Below are positions 30,114 through 43,558 of a DNA stretch of 64,000 bases, in pieces. A program made the position numbers and the translations under genes. Location: NCBI RefSeq assembly GCF_026213295.1, contig NC_079423.1, positions 17,806,040 through 17,870,039 on the forward strand, written 5' to 3'. This DNA is from Gadus chalcogrammus. Taxonomy: Eukaryota; Chordata; Actinopteri; Gadiformes; Gadidae. The notes below the pieces were generated by a model. That model was not told where the DNA came from and did no database searches. It worked only from the letters and a program-made list of their open reading frames with translations. Numbering within the stretch: position 1 is the stretch's first letter; every line of letters begins with the position of its first letter.

Positions 30114-30440
30114 CTTGGTGGACCAGGACTGGGGTGTTGGTGGACCAGGACTGGGGTGTTGGTGGACCGGGACTGGGGTGTTGGTGGACCAGGACTGGGG
30201 TGTTGGTGGACCGGGACTGGGGTGTTGGTGGACCGGGACTGGGGTGTTGGTGGACCGGGACTGGGGTGTTGGTGGACCAGGACTGGGGTGTTGGTGGACC
30301 AGGACTGGGGTGTTGGTGGACCAGGACTGGGGTGTTGGTGGACCAGGACTGGGGTGTTGGTGGACCAGGACTGGGGTGTTGGTGGACCAGGACTGGGGTG
30401 TTGGTGGACCAGGACTGGGGTGTTGGTGGACCGGCTCTGG
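30114..30440. repeat. 22-bp minisatellite
   Basis: About 15 copies of a 22-bp unit, core GGTGGACCAGGACTGGGGTG. Copies differ mainly by GACCAGGA versus GACCGGGA, a CpG/CpA transition. Confidence 0.95.
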
Positions 30441-30599
30441 GGGTCTTGGTGGACCAGGATTGGGGTGGTGGTGTGCGGGTTCTGGGGTGTGTTAGGCCGT
30501 CCTCCGCTGGCCCCTGGCGCTGCTGACAAAGGCTCCATTGAGGAGACGTTTGATGTGCGATCTTCACGCCCCGGTCCAGGAAACCGGAGTGGGCTTGAA

Positions 30600-32090
30600 A
30601 GGAACAGGTGCAACTAATTACAATCGATCCTTCCTCTCCGCTCTCGCTCTCGCTCTCGCTCTCGCTCTCTGCGGTCGGCGTCGCTTCTCCTCCTCACAGC
30701 AGATTATTTCCCAGGAGAAGTTCTCCTGGAAGGGAGAGCGACGCGCGCTGAGAGGATTCGGCACTCCTCGTCAAAACCCTGAAAGGAAGCAGCGAGAGGA
30801 CGTCTGAGCCGGTCAATTCCAGAAGTCAAACTACACATTAAAAGCGTGTATTCTTGGCAGGCAAACGGCTTGAGCCGGCGTCGTCGCAGTAAGAGCGTCT
30901 TCTCAGGAAGGGGGGGGGGGATATTTAAAGTATAAAGGTAAGCGGGCAGATTGGTGTTGGCTGTGACGTCCAGAGGTTTGAGTGCAGGTTTGATAACCGG
31001 TGTTTTGGTCGGCATCCATTTAAATTCCCGTCTCCTCCAAGAGGCGTCTGACAGCTGACTCTTGGATTGCTGTTATTTTGAGACGCCTTTTACGAGATCG
31101 GGACTCGAAGATTTATTCTAAAGGAACATCTGCCAGGCTTTACACATCTGTCCCGCCACTTCTAGCCCGTCTTTCAGCCAACCAAAACACTCCTGTAGTG
31201 GAAGACAAAGAGGAAACGGATGATTTTCTAAAACGGTGATTCACTGTCGGACATTTTGTGACGAATGTCTCTTTTACCGCGGTCACTTCAGACGCGGGAC
31301 GCAGCTGTGCAGGCCCTCAAGGATAAACCGTCCACACTAAGCGGCGTCATACAGGGGGCATTATGTTCAGGACCATTTGGCTTTAATTCCTGTTGTATTT
31401 CAAAATAAAAGCAATTTTTGGGTGGAGTTTCGAGTGCTGATCTTAACATTTGGCAACATATTTGTGAGATTTCCCTTTTTTTCGTAGCTAATCCTAGCTT
31501 AAAGTTGATTTTAACAGGAAAAAAACAAATTAATCCAGATATGACCTGTGGCCTAGCGTAGGACCACTGCCTCACATGAACTTTGTTCTATCTGAAACGG
31601 GAGAGGGCAGAATACTCTCTGACTGCACTGGGGTATTTATTATTTAACATTGAGAGAGGCTGCTGATTGTTTATCTCCTAGTTCATTGTGGATAAAAGGT
31701 ATTGACAGGTAACACGCGTAGTGTAACCACATCCATACATGACTACAGGGATCTCATGATGGGATTTTGAGATTTGAAATATTATTAACATAGCATCATT
31801 GCTCTTATATGAGTCGATGTATTAATATATAACCTGTGTGTCTCCATGCTACTGGAGTGTAGATGTTCGCAGTTTGACCAGGACATACAGACAGATGTTC
31901 CTGAGATATCAATTTGACCTGGACATGTAGACAGATCTCAAATAACCTCTAGGCCTAAGTACGAGCAACCAGACACAAGCATGTTGAATCATGTAGAAAT
32001 AAGTGACAACATCGTATGTGTTTGGACAGGACAGTGAAGACAGACAGGGAGGAGATTGGATTGAAAGAGAGGGAGGTTACCGTAGTCCTG
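30600..32090. other. intergenic, no gene seen
   Basis: Unique sequence with a short (CTCTCG)n run at about 30640-30668. No exon recognisable. Confidence 0.5.
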
Positions 32091-32096
32091 AACCAA

Positions 32097-32176
32097 ACCT
32101 GGACCAGTACACCGCCCATAGACCTGGACCAGTACACCGCCCATAGACCTGGACCAGTACACCGCCCATAGACCTG
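32097..32176. repeat. 25-bp minisatellite, three copies
   Basis: Three identical tandem copies containing GGACCAGTACACCGCCCATA. Confidence 0.93.
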
Positions 32177-32284
32177 CATGGTGAGCCCACTAGTGGCTCA
32201 GCCACCCAGCCGCTGGTTATAAAACAACTGGAAAGACTGTTTGTGACGGCTTTACGTGTGAAGCATTACAGCTTTACAGGTCAG

Positions 32285-33428
32285 ACCCCCCGACTCGACC
32301 CAGGTAGCCCAGACCCGAGACCTCCCCTGACCCGAGACCTCCCCTGACCCGAGACCTCCCCTGACCCGAGACATCCCCTGACCCGAGACCTCCCCTGACC
32401 CGAAACCTCCCCTGACCCGAGACCTCCCCTGACCCGAGACCTCCCCTGACCCGAGACCTCCCCTGACCCGAGACCTCCCCTGACCCGTGACCTCCCCTGA
32501 CCCGAGACATCCCCTGACCCGAGACCTCCCCTGACCCGAGACCTCCCCTGACCCGAGACCTCCCCTGACCCGAGACCTCCCCCGACCCGAGACCTCCCCT
32601 GACCCGAGACATCCCCTGACCCGAGACCTCCCCTGACCCGAGACCTCCCCTGACCTGACCCGAGACCTCCCCTGACCCGAGACCTCCCCTGACCCGAGAC
32701 CTCCCCTGACCCGAGACCTCCCCTGACCTGACCCGAGACCTCCCCTGACCTGTCCCGAGACCTCCCCTGACCCGAGACCTCCCCTGACCCGAGACCTCCC
32801 CTGACCCGAGACATCCCCTGACCCGAGACCTCCCCCGACCCGAGACCTCCCCTGACCCGAGACCTCCCCTGACCCGAGACCTCCCCTGACCCGAGACCTC
32901 CCCTGACCCGAGACCTCCCCTGACCCGAGACCACCCCTGACCCGGAACCACCCCTGACCCGAGACCTCCCCTGACCCGAGACCTCCCCTGACCCGGAACC
33001 ACCCCTGACCCGAGACCTCCCCTGACCCGAGACCTCCCCTGACCCGAGACCTCCCCTGACCCGTGACCTCCCCTGACCCGAGACCTCCCCTGACCTGACC
33101 CGAGACCACCCCTGACCTGACCCGAGACCTCCCCTGACCTGACCCGAGACCTCCCCTGACCCGGAACCACCCCTGACCCGAGACATCCCCTGACCCGAGA
33201 CCTCCCCCGACCCGAGACCTCCCCCGACCCGAGACCTCCCCTGACCCGAGACCTCCCCTGACCCGAGACCTCCCCTGACCCGTGACCTCCCCTGACCCGA
33301 GACCTCCCCTGACCCGAGACCTCCCCCGACCCGAGACCTCCCCCGACCCGAGACCTCCCCCGACCCGAGACCTCCCCTGACCCGAGACCTCCCCTGACCC
33401 GAGACCTCCCCTGACCCGAGACCACCCC
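32285..33428. repeat. 17-bp minisatellite, ~1.15 kb
   Basis: About 65 copies of GACCCGAGACCTCCCCT with occasional 5-bp GACCT insertions. Because 17 is not divisible by 3 and the unit has no stop on the minus strand, all three minus frames are open for about 400 codons, each giving the same 17-residue repeat. This is not a gene. Confidence 0.97.
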
Positions 33429-33717
33429 TCTCTCGGACCGCCGTTGTGTGCGAGCGGAGAAAGCAAAACAATCTTCCAGCACCACGACGGGCATTACTTC
33501 ATTATGAATCACAGCCCACATCTGTAACCCATCGGCACCAGGTGGCGGCGGCGGGCCCACAGTGCAGAGAGTGTTCACTAATGCCTGATCAACATGTGCT
33601 CCGCCAGGCTACGCTTCCCCTGGATATGAATCAGAGCCGGCTAATGCCTCACACATGGCGCCGCATATTAACATTAAACAATGAGGGGCCGAACAACCGG
33701 GCCCTTGTTACCCCAGC

Positions 33718-34038
33718 CTCCTTCCTCCTCCTCCTGCTCCTCCTCCTCCTCCTTGTCCTGCTCCTCGTCCTCCTGCTCCTCCTCCTGCTCCTGCTCCTCC
33801 TGCTCCTCCTCCTCCTCCTCCTCCTCGTTCCTGCTCCTCCTCCTCCTCCTCCTCCTGCTCCTCCTCCTCCTCCTCCTGCTCCTCCTGCTCCTCCTCCTCC
33901 TCCTCCTCCTCCTCCTGCTCCTCCTCCTTGTCCTGCTCCTCCTCCTTGTCCTGCTCCTCGTCCTCCTCGTCCTCCTGCTCCTCCTGCTCCTCCTGCTGCT
34001 CCTCCTCCTCCTCCTCCTCCTCCTCCTCTTCCTCCTCA
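33718..34038. repeat. (TCC)n/(TGC)n trinucleotide tract
   Basis: About 320 bp of CTCCTCCTG-type trinucleotide repeat, giving poly-Leu or poly-Arg/Ser open frames without biological support. Confidence 0.96.
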
Positions 34039-34229
34039 TCATACCCATCAGGATCCCGGGAGGTGCCGAGTTCCCCCGGAGCAGAACTCTGGTGTCACCA
34101 CGTCCGGCCGTCGGCTGAAACCCGAGTCGGACGCCGTTTGACATGGAACCGAGCGGTCCTGCTCCGTCAGTCCGGCTCCGTCAGTCCGGCTCCGTCCAAA
34201 CAGGTTTTTATTGTGTGAGAAGCCGCTTG

Positions 34230-34370
34230 TTTGTGGCACACCCCACCACCCCAACCTCCACCGGCACCGCCCCCCCCCCCCACCAGCTCTACCCCCACCT
34301 CCACCACCATCACCGTCCCCACCTCCTCCTCCACCCCCACCACCTCCTCCACCCCCACCTCCTCATAACG
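34230..34370. repeat. CCA/CCT-rich low-complexity tract
   Basis: Degenerate CACCCCCACCTCC repeat. A separate run of about 20 C lies near 34647-34667. Confidence 0.85.
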
Positions 34371-35499
34371 TCTGGCCGCTGTCAGGGTGCTGGGCGGCGT
34401 GGCGCGGGCCGCCCTGTTCCCAGGGAGCTCAAACAGATCTCCCCCTGAGAGCCGACCGCGGCACTGAGAGAAAGGGGACATCAAAATTGGCTCTTGTCAT
34501 CGCGGTCCGGTATGATCCTCATTCGGCTCCGTCAACAGGCCCTGATCAAACAGGGATGTGTCTGCTGCCCCCGCAACCCCCGCCAACCCCACCCACCCAG
34601 AGTCCCTCGCTGTCCCACTGCAAACCCTTCCTCCACACGCCTCCCCCCCCCCCCCCCCCCCACCCAGACAAAGACCCCCTCTCTCCCTCGCCGACGTCAG
34701 ATTATGGAGGGAAAAAACCAGAAACACACAACACACTTTTATGAGATTAACCCGCGTCTCTCGTTTCGTTACAAAGAAAGAGAGAATTGTTGTTCGGTCC
34801 CGATGAGCTGAAACGCACACAGCGGGAGGAAATGGTTTTGTGTTGTTGCTCTTGTTGTTGAAATAACACAATGTTTCCATGTCAGGAAATATCGAATTAA
34901 ACACTTCTGTTGGAATGTTCACGGGCGGATATCACGTTTTACCAATTACGTTTTACAATACATGGTTCTCCCAAACTTCAAGACGAAATGTTACAGGTAC
35001 TTAAAATCGTGTGAATTTTGTGTGTCTAAGAAAAGTGTTTAATTTGAAAACATAGTTGAGAAGATGAATAAGCAAATAAGAACATATTCGCTAAGTACTA
35101 GTAAGAGCAGGAAAGACATTTCAAAACTTTATTAGCACAGCTCGTTAGCACAATTAAGGTCTCCCAGACCCATTAGAGAACCATTACTTACCCTAAACCA
35201 TTCAACGTACCAATGGAAAGCCTTCAAACCAGCAGGGAGGGGGGAGACACTGAGTGGGGGGGCGGGGGGGCGCAGTGTGCCCCGGCTGGGCAGAACAGGA
35301 CGGAAACGAGTCCAGCCCAGACTAGACTCAGGAACAGATGTGAAGCCGGGCTCCGCTCTGCAGTACAGGAACCAGAATCAGAAGGAAAACAATGTGAAGG
35401 TTACGTGCAAACAAAGGAGAAAGGCCCAAAGTACAGGAGAGGGAGGTCAGCGTGTGGTCAGAGCACTGGTGGTCTCACAGCCTGGCCGCACAGCCATCC

Positions 35500-35588
35500 A
35501 CCTGTCTGCCATACCTCCACCTGTCTCCCCTCCCTCCACCTGTCTCACCTCCCTCCACCTGTCTCCCATACCTCCACCTGTCCACAGA
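35500..35588. repeat. ~18-bp minisatellite
   Basis: About five copies of CCTCCACCTGTCTCCCCTC-type units. Confidence 0.85.
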
Positions 35589-35589
35589 A

Positions 35590-37080
35590 GTGTGCAGCTT
35601 GTCGAGGAACAGCAGTGAACTAAAGAGATATTCACTCCACATCAGAATCCTAAACACCTCAACCGTTTGGTCATCTCTAAGTTCTCCCTTCTCGTTTTAA
35701 ACCTATTTTCCGCCCTGCCACCAGATTGGTGTCTGGTACGTGTCCGTCCGTCCGGGGGCCGTCCGGGGTCCAGACGTGACGGGCGGCTGGGTCCGGCTCC
35801 GTATCGGGGTCTGATCGCAGGCCTCCGCGCGAGCAGCCGAGCTTTGCGATGGTAAAGAGGCTGTCGGATTGAAAGATTGAAGCCCACAGCCGCGCGGAGC
35901 TTAGCCCCCCCCCCCCACCCAAGCCCCCCCAACATCCGTACGACCGGCCAGCAAATAGCTCGGCACGGCAGCCGTGTCCGAAAGAGATTGGTTCTGGTCC
36001 CGGTCAGAGGAAACACTTATCTCTGGGCCATTACCCTTCATGCACAATGAACCAAATGAAAGATAGGGTCCGTAATCTGGTCCCGGTCAGACCTGAGATA
36101 AGGTGGACGCCAGCTGCTGTGGGGGGGCCTGTATGTAAATCCGATAAACAAAAGTGCTCCGGAGTGGAAGAACGATGATCAGGGCGGTCCCAGACTGGTC
36201 TCCAACCCGTCGCCTTCCTCAACACAGAGCAGGACGGACATGGAGCTGGCCGAATCAAGCTCTGAAATGCGGTTCACCTCGTCCACAGCGAGTCCTTGCT
36301 GACCACACAGGACCATGCCAGGCGATGTGAGCGCTGAGGCGGTCGTACGTCGGAGCGTAGCGCGCTGAGCGGTGGCGGGGGCTCCGTTGTGGCGCTCCGT
36401 GAGTCCTCTCCCTCCATTGTTCCTGCCCGTAATTGGCTGAGTGTCCCCGACACCAGAGCCACGTGCAGAACACCCTGATGAGGACCAGAGCCTCTGCTCT
36501 GTGAACAGCCAGAGGCTTCATTAGGGGCCGAGGGGCCCTCTCTCTCAGTCCGCTGTTGTCCTTTGTCGTTAACACACTTCTTTTTCACTAACTCTTTCAC
36601 AGCCAAGAATCACTCGGCCAAATGATTTGAAATAGAGAAGGCTTTCTTTCATTGGATGAATGATTCAGAATGATGGTGGGTTCTGATTGGCCTGACGATA
36701 AGATCAAAGCAGGGTTCTGATTAGCCGTAGGTTAAAACAAAAGGCACTCTGATTGGTGATCGATCCGAATAAAGGCAGTCGTGATTGGTCGAAAGATTTG
36801 AATGATTGGCTGAGGGATAATAATAAAGATGGTATCGATGGTATCATGGAAGTCTTGGCAGAGCGGTTCTCCAGTTGGCCAGCAGTCCAGGGATGATTTT
36901 AATGTATTGTCATTGATATCTTGTACCAATGTACTGGAGGAGGCTCCTCTTAGCGTTGGCGTCAACCCAGGGGCGGAGTCTGGGGCGACGTCCAAAACGA
37001 GAATTATAAAAATAAAGGCTGCTCAACGATGGAACCAGCCAGCTCCATAACCCTGCTGGCAGGAGGATATCTGTGAGTAG
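35590..37080. other. intergenic, no gene seen
   Basis: Mixed unique sequence without exon signatures. ATTGG motifs recur around 36650-36815 (about six in 160 bp). Confidence 0.5.
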
Positions 37081-37084
37081 AACC

Positions 37085-37435
37085 CCCATCCTCTCTCTCT
37101 CTCTCTGAACCCCATCCTCTCTCTCTCTCTGAACCCCATCCTCTCTCTCTCTCTCTGAACCCCATCCTCTCTCTCTCTCTGAACCCCATCCTCTCTCTCT
37201 CTCTCTGAACCCCATCCTCTCTCTCTCTCTGAACCCCATCCTCTCTCTCTCTCTCTCTCTCTCTGAACCCCATCCTCTCTCTCTCTCTCTCTGAACCCCA
37301 TCCTCTCTCTCTCTCTGAACCCCATCCTCTCTCTCTCTCTCTCTCTCTCTGAACCCCATCCTCTCTCTCTCTCTCTCTGAACCCCATCCTCTCTCTCTCT
37401 CTGAACCCCATCCTCTCTCTCTCTCTCTGAACCCT
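37085..37435. repeat. (CT)n-GAACCCCATC compound minisatellite
   Basis: About 14 copies of a unit in which the constant GAACCCCATC is followed by a CT run of variable length. This shows both unit amplification and dinucleotide slippage. Confidence 0.94.
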
Positions 37436-37734
37436 AACTCCTGATCCTGACTCTGTTCTATGTTCTGAATAATAATGTGAAAAACTAGGTCAACCTTAAG
37501 GCCCTGACCCGAGTCAAAAGAACACATTGCTCTGATAAGTCAATAGGAGAACGTATGCAGTTAACCAGGGGTCATTACTGCAAATGAACACAAGACCATC
37601 ATAATCTCACAGGACCTGGCTGACGCAACGGTTGGACAGAGCAGCAGCTGGGCTGTTTGACCCCCGACCAACACAGACCATCCTCAGTGTCCAGAGTTGA
37701 CGGGTGGGAGATGACCTGTTTTCCTACGATGATG

Positions 37735-37830
37735 CATAACCCCTACCTGCTGCTCAATGACCTGCATCTGCGTTCACTGTAGCTCACCCTGCATAAAAGC
37801 ATCTCCAAAATGACTCAATAAACACTAAAC
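37735..37830 (+). mobile_element. SINE 3' half
   Basis: Reads ATGCATAACCCCTACCTGCT, then GCTCAATGACCTGCATCTGC and GCATAAAAGCATCTCCAAAA. It matches the SINE internal segment and tail seen at 11.8-12.85 kb, in single copy. Confidence 0.6.
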
Positions 37831-38049
37831 TTGAAGCATAAGTGCATTTGTGTGTTGTCATGCCATGACACTACACAAGTGGGGATCGGTTGTTGAAGCT
37901 AAAATACAGCCACTCCTCCTGAACATCAGCCACGCACTGTTTAGCTGTCTGTGGTTGCTCAGACTGTTTTCAGGAGGTTGTTTTCCTCTTTCCCAGGCTC
38001 ATCGGTTCTTGATTTCACCTGGAGCAGCGGCTAATCAGCCCTTCATTAG

Positions 38050-38780
38050 CTGAGTAAACCTTACCATCGCGTCCTACAGCTGCTGCTGCACTGCGACGGT
38101 TCCCCGCGGGCCCCCCCGCGGTTCCTCGCGGACCCCCCGGGGGGCCCAGCCTCCGTACGCACGCGTCCCAGCGAGTCCACAGACCGGGTCGTGAGCAGAG
38201 CCCTGCTCCACGCCCCGTACGCTACGCTACACCGAGCCGCGGCCCAACGGCCCCTGACTAATCACTTGACCAAGGTGTGTTAAGAGCAACACCCCCCCCC
38301 CTGCCGCCCGTCACCTCGACAACGGCTTAATGACATTCATCGCCGTGGTGACGGAGGCGGCGGCGTGCGGGGCGCGCCCGCGGGCGTGTGGCGGGGGGCG
38401 CGGCGCCGTATGAGGGTGATAGAGGTAATCAGGGTGGAGAGAGGGCCCTCTCCGCGGGGACTTCCTCCAGGCAGAGTGCACCCACTTTTTAGAGCCCATT
38501 TGTCTTGTTAATGCTCCCCTCTGATTACCTGATTGCACTGGATGACTGTGGAGAAATCTGATTGCGTAAAATTATATAGAGCAAAACTTTTGATTGGGGA
38601 GGGATTTGCCAAGCAGAGCCTCCACCGGTGACAGGCTTTGTGAGATTTGGCCTCGCTGATTCGAAATCAGCAAAGTGTCACGTCCCATAATCGTAATCAG
38701 AACTTAATTTTTCGTTTTGTTCTCGGAGTTCAACTTTTTTTTTTTTTTGTTACAATCAAACTCTGGAGGTTTGTGCAACA
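38050..38780. other. CpG-rich then AT-rich unique sequence
   Basis: 38080-38480 is GC-rich with many CpG (CGGCGGCGTGCGGGGCGCGC and similar). 38500-38700 is AT-rich and unique. There is no gene; it could be regulatory. Confidence 0.3.
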
Positions 38781-38785
38781 AACAG

Positions 38786-40252
38786 AGTCTGGGGCGGAGG
38801 AGGAGGAGGTGGAGGAGAGAGAGGGAGAGAGAGAGGGAGAGGGAGAGAGGGGGAGGGAGAGAGAGGGAGGTGGAGGAGCAGAGGGAGGTGGAGGAGCAGA
38901 GAGAGAGAGGTGGAGGAGCAGACAGGGGTGGAGGAGCAGAGAGAGAGGTTGAGGAGCAGACAGAGGTGGAGGAGAGAGGCGGAGGAGCAGAGAGAGAGAC
39001 AGAGGGAGGTGGAGGAGTCAGACAGAGAGGTGGAGGAGTCAGACGGAGAGGTGGAGGAGTCAGACGGAGAGGTGGAGGAGTCAGACAGAGAGGTGGAGGA
39101 GTCAGACGGAGAGGTGGAGTAGCAGAGAGAGAGGTGGAGGAGTCAGACAGAGAGGTGGAGGAGTCAGACAGAGGTGGAGGAGAGAGGTGGAGGAGCAGAG
39201 AGAGGTTGAGGAGCAGACAGAGGTGGAGGAGAGAGGCGGAGGAGCAGAGAGAGAGACAGAGGGAGGTGGAGGAGCAGAGAGAGAGGTGGAGGAGTCAGAC
39301 AGAGAGGTGGAGGAGTCAGACGGAGAGGTGGAGGAGTCAGACAGAGAGGTGGAGGAGTCAGACAGAGAGGTGGAGGAGTCAGACAGAGGTGGAGGAGAGA
39401 GGTGGAGGAGCAGAGAGAGAGACAGAGGGAGGTGGAGGAGTCAGACAGAGAGGTGGAGGAGTCAGACAGAGAGGTGGAGGAGTCAGACGGAGAGGTGGAG
39501 GAGCAGAGAGAGACACAGAGGGAGGTGGAGGAGCAGAGAGAGAGGTGGAGGAGTCAGACAGAGAGGTGGAGGAGTCAGACGGAGAGGTGGAGTAGCAGAG
39601 AGAGAGGTGGAGGAGTCAGACAGAGAGGTGGAGGAGTCAGACAGAGGTGGAGGAGAGAGGTGGAGGAGCAGAGAGAGAGGTTGAGGAGCAGACAGAGGTG
39701 GAGGAGAGAGGCGGAGGAGCAGAGAGAGAGACAGAGGGAGGTGGAGGAGCAGAGAGAGAGGTGGAGGAGTCAGACAGAGAGGTGGAGGAGTCAGACGGAG
39801 AGGTGGAGGAGTCAGACAGAGAGGTGGAGGAGTCAGACAGAGAGGTGGAGGAGTCAGACAGAGGTGGAGGAGAGAGGTGGAGGAGCAGAGAGAGAGACAG
39901 AGGGAGGTGGAGGAGTCAGACAGAGAGGTGGAGGAGTCAGACAGAGAGGTGGAGGAGTCAGACGGAGAGGTGGAGGAGCAGAGAGAGACACAGAGGGAGG
40001 TGGAGGAGCAGAGAGAGAGGTGGAGGAGTCAGACAGAGAGGTGGAGGAGTCAGACGGAGAGGTGGAGGAGCAGAGAGAGACACAGAGGGAGGTGGAGGAG
40101 CAGAGAGAGAGGTGGAGGAGTCAGACAGAGAGGTGGAGGAGCAGAGAGAGAGACAGAGGGAGGTGGAGGAGCAGAGAGAGAGACAGAGGGAGGTGGAGGA
40201 GCAGAGAGAGAGGTGGAGGAGTCAGACGGAGAGGTGGAGGAGCAGAGAGGAC
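38786..40252. repeat. purine-rich minisatellite with higher-order structure
   Basis: About 1.45 kb of GAGGTGGAGGAGTCAGACA and GAGGTGGAGGAGCAGAGAG units. A block of about 475 bp starting at 39203 is repeated almost exactly from 39678 (GAGGTTGAGGAGCAGACAG marks both starts). Frames are open in Glu/Arg-rich repeats of up to 292 codons, without any sign of a gene. Confidence 0.96.
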
Positions 40253-40259
40253 TGAGGTC

Positions 40260-42480
40260 TCTAGACGACGGTGAGCTAATGATCAAAAACCAACTAGCTA
40301 TCGCCTCCACGTCCAAGTGCTGTTGGCTTAATCAATACCACACTGATCACACAACACCTGATCAGTAATCATTGAAATTAGTGGAATGCCAATGTATAGA
40401 AGTTTATGTTTTATGCATTTATTTGACACATTTTTATGCTTTTTTATATCAGGCTCTCTAGACGTGACTTGACTTGAATTCCTACGAACCAAAGGCTCTT
40501 GAATCCCTTTCATGGGATCCATTCAGAACGACAGCCGATCTCTCCGTGAGAGAAACAGAGAAAGCTCTTCTTCAGACTCAAGTGCGCTCCCACACTCAAC
40601 TCAGGAGACGTATCGCAAATAAACCTCCAGCAGAACTCAAGTGCCACGCGTCGTCATCATTTAATCTAATGCCGCCACATATGTCACGTCCATGTCGTCC
40701 GGTCAAATGGCTGATGAATGAATGAAAGGGTGACCCAATTACAACCACCGTTTACGCTCCATTCAATCTATCACTGTTTACTCCACGGTCAAAACCTAAT
40801 TATACATAAGCATATGCTAAAAGTACACGAGTACAAGTGACTATGCAGCTCAAACGAACGATGATATCCAAACGTCCGCGATGATATTCCAGTGACACCG
40901 TCTCCGTCCTCCCGCCCGCGCTTCTATAGATCCACAACCCCTCTCATAACCCCTTAATTAGCTTGCTATTGATTGGCCACCAAACCAATTCACCATATTT
41001 CCCTGTGAATGTGGCTGCTGTGATTGGATGAATGTGTGGAGTGAGGGACACACAGGAAATGGGGAGCGTCTGGGTGAAAGGAGGGCAGATTAAACAGAGA
41101 ATTGGAGATATGGATGGCTCTGTAATGATGTTAGCCTTCAGATGGTCCATCCTATGATGTAACATTGATTTTCTTTGTTCAAAGCTGGGCTGCTGAAAGA
41201 CCTTGAGCATTAAAGGGCCTGACAGTGAATGTACATACAGCGCTCCGTTAAATGCACCACTCATAACTCGCTTTTTCATTTCAAATAAACCCAAATCGAT
41301 CGAGCCCGGTTTAATATGTGCATTGTTTGCATCGCTCTCCTTAAATAACATTTAATAACGTTTTCGTTTTCTCTGTATGTGGCTCATAGTTCTGCTATGA
41401 GAGTTATTAAATAGTAAGGCATGCATCACACATATCCAATAAACAAATCATTATGTTAAAGTTCAACATAATGTTCAATTAAGTTTGTAATCTCGGTTTA
41501 AACTATTGACCTTTTGGTGGAATTTAATTTTGAATATTTTGTCACCGACATAAGCCATCCGTGATAAAATTGACAAATTATCCGAACACATGTATCCTTT
41601 TAAGATGAAATAAGAGTCACAGATGAATTTGCAAGATCGACTGGTACTGATAACATCATTATCATTATTACAAACACATGTTTTCAAAAAACCTTTTCTA
41701 AAAAAGAAAAGTTTAGAAGGAACCAGGGTGAATGGAGCTCTTGCAAACAAGGGCTCATGGGACTTGTAGTTTCTTACGTCTTCTCGTAAACTACGAATAG
41801 GGGCTTTAAAGTTAGGGTAGGCGATGTAAAGAAACCACTCATTGTAAGCTCGATTTTGAAAATAACAAACTGAAAAATAAATTTCTTCCGGCCTCCCTTC
41901 AAGGCCACTCCCCCAAAACAGATGACTAGCCTGCTAGCTTAGCAACAGGTCTGCAGCTGGCTACCTGCTAGCTTAAGCAACAGGTCTGCAAGAAGCCAGC
42001 TAGCTAGGTAAGTAGACAGACAAGTGAGCCATCCATTGGACAGGCTCAAAGGCCTGCGACAGTCAGAGGTACCGGATATTGTTCTTTTTTTATCCTAGCG
42101 TTTGATTTATCGATTACTGTCCTTATGCAAGGACAATTTGATAAATATGACAATAAATTGCCTACCCTTGCTTTAAACCAGCCCTGAACATCTGGAAAAG
42201 CAGTTGGGATGTTCTAGAGATTTGAATGACATGTTTTTGGGGCAATAAATATGAGTTTCTGTACCATTTCCAGATCCCCACTCAGCGGTACGACTCCACT
42301 GGCAGCAGTTCGGCCTCAGCATCATCTTTTTCTCCTTAAAATTCATCAAGATTAACAGGATTTCGATTTTTCCTGGAAAATGTACAATGGCAGTAAATTA
42401 CCCAAACTGCTTTCCAGAGATGCTGCGCTGGATACTAAAGGGTGCGCACGTGACCCCTCCCTCATCCAGGACACAGGCAG
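40260..42480. other. intergenic unique sequence, no gene seen
   Basis: The longest repeat-poor stretch of the window (about 2.2 kb), AT-rich. Motifs such as CCTTAATTAGCTTGCTATTG at about 40951 suggest possible regulatory DNA. No exon recognised on either strand. Confidence 0.5.
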
Positions 42481-42486
42481 TGGAGG

Positions 42487-42523
<37 letters not shown>
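42487..42523. repeat. (GT)n microsatellite
   Basis: A GT run of about 35 bp. Confidence 0.93.
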
Positions 42524-42524
<1 letters not shown>

Positions 42525-43301
42525 TGAACCGTCTCTATTAATAAACTGTGAGGTGACCAGACAGAGAGCATCATGGGTCTTCATGGCTCTCCCTTCATGA
42601 ATCTTTCCTTTTGAACCCAAAGAAGCTTGTTTTAAATTGTACATCTTCTTTAAAAACGGTTTAACAAACGTTCCTAAACTTCTCGGGCCTCTTACTTTCC
42701 GTCGTCTCCGGCGCTCTGTGTTCTCTTCCGACCGCCGCACGAGGAACGACGCGCCAGGAACGCCGCGCACGCCACCTGCACCCGACTAATAAAACTGTCA
42801 CATGTGAATGAAGCGGGCTAGAAGAGGAGGTGGGAGGAGGGGGGGAGGAGGGGGGAGGTAACACAGATGTCCAAATAAAGTGTGAATGATTCATTTTGCC
42901 GAGATTAGCCGCATTCTTTCTCCCTTCCCAGGGTGCGGCGGGAGCGTCCTGGCTTTCAGACGCCCGGCGGATTGTCATCATAAATTGATTTTCCCTCTGA
43001 AAGACAAATTTAATTGCAAATGAAATCCAACAAAAAGAACAGGAATGTGTCTGTTTCTGCGTATTCATCACAGCTCCCTCCCCCCTCTCTCTCTCCCCTC
43101 TCTCGCTGGGTTCCCATGTCTCTCGCCCGTATGCCTGTGATCCAGAGTGTTCAAACTTAAATTAAGATCTCAGGCAAGATAAACAGTTAAAACCCGTTCC
43201 CATGGTTACCCATCACACAGTGTGGTGATTGCATTATAATCCGACAGCAATCAACTCTAAATGAGATGGGGGAGATAAGGGGGCTATTTCCCGTGTGGGG
43301 G

Positions 43302-43558
<257 letters not shown>

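Noticed and set aside
32252..33578. Three overlapping ~400-codon minus-strand open frames
   Set aside because: They are the three frames of one 17-bp tandem repeat without stops; no unique sequence, splice site or domain supports a gene.
33446..34144. Poly-Leu / poly-Pro / poly-Arg open frames
   Set aside because: Explained by the TCC/TGC trinucleotide tract on both strands.
38717..40368. Glu/Arg-rich open frames of up to 292 codons
   Set aside because: Products of the purine-rich minisatellite; all plus frames are open and none has unique flanking coding sequence.
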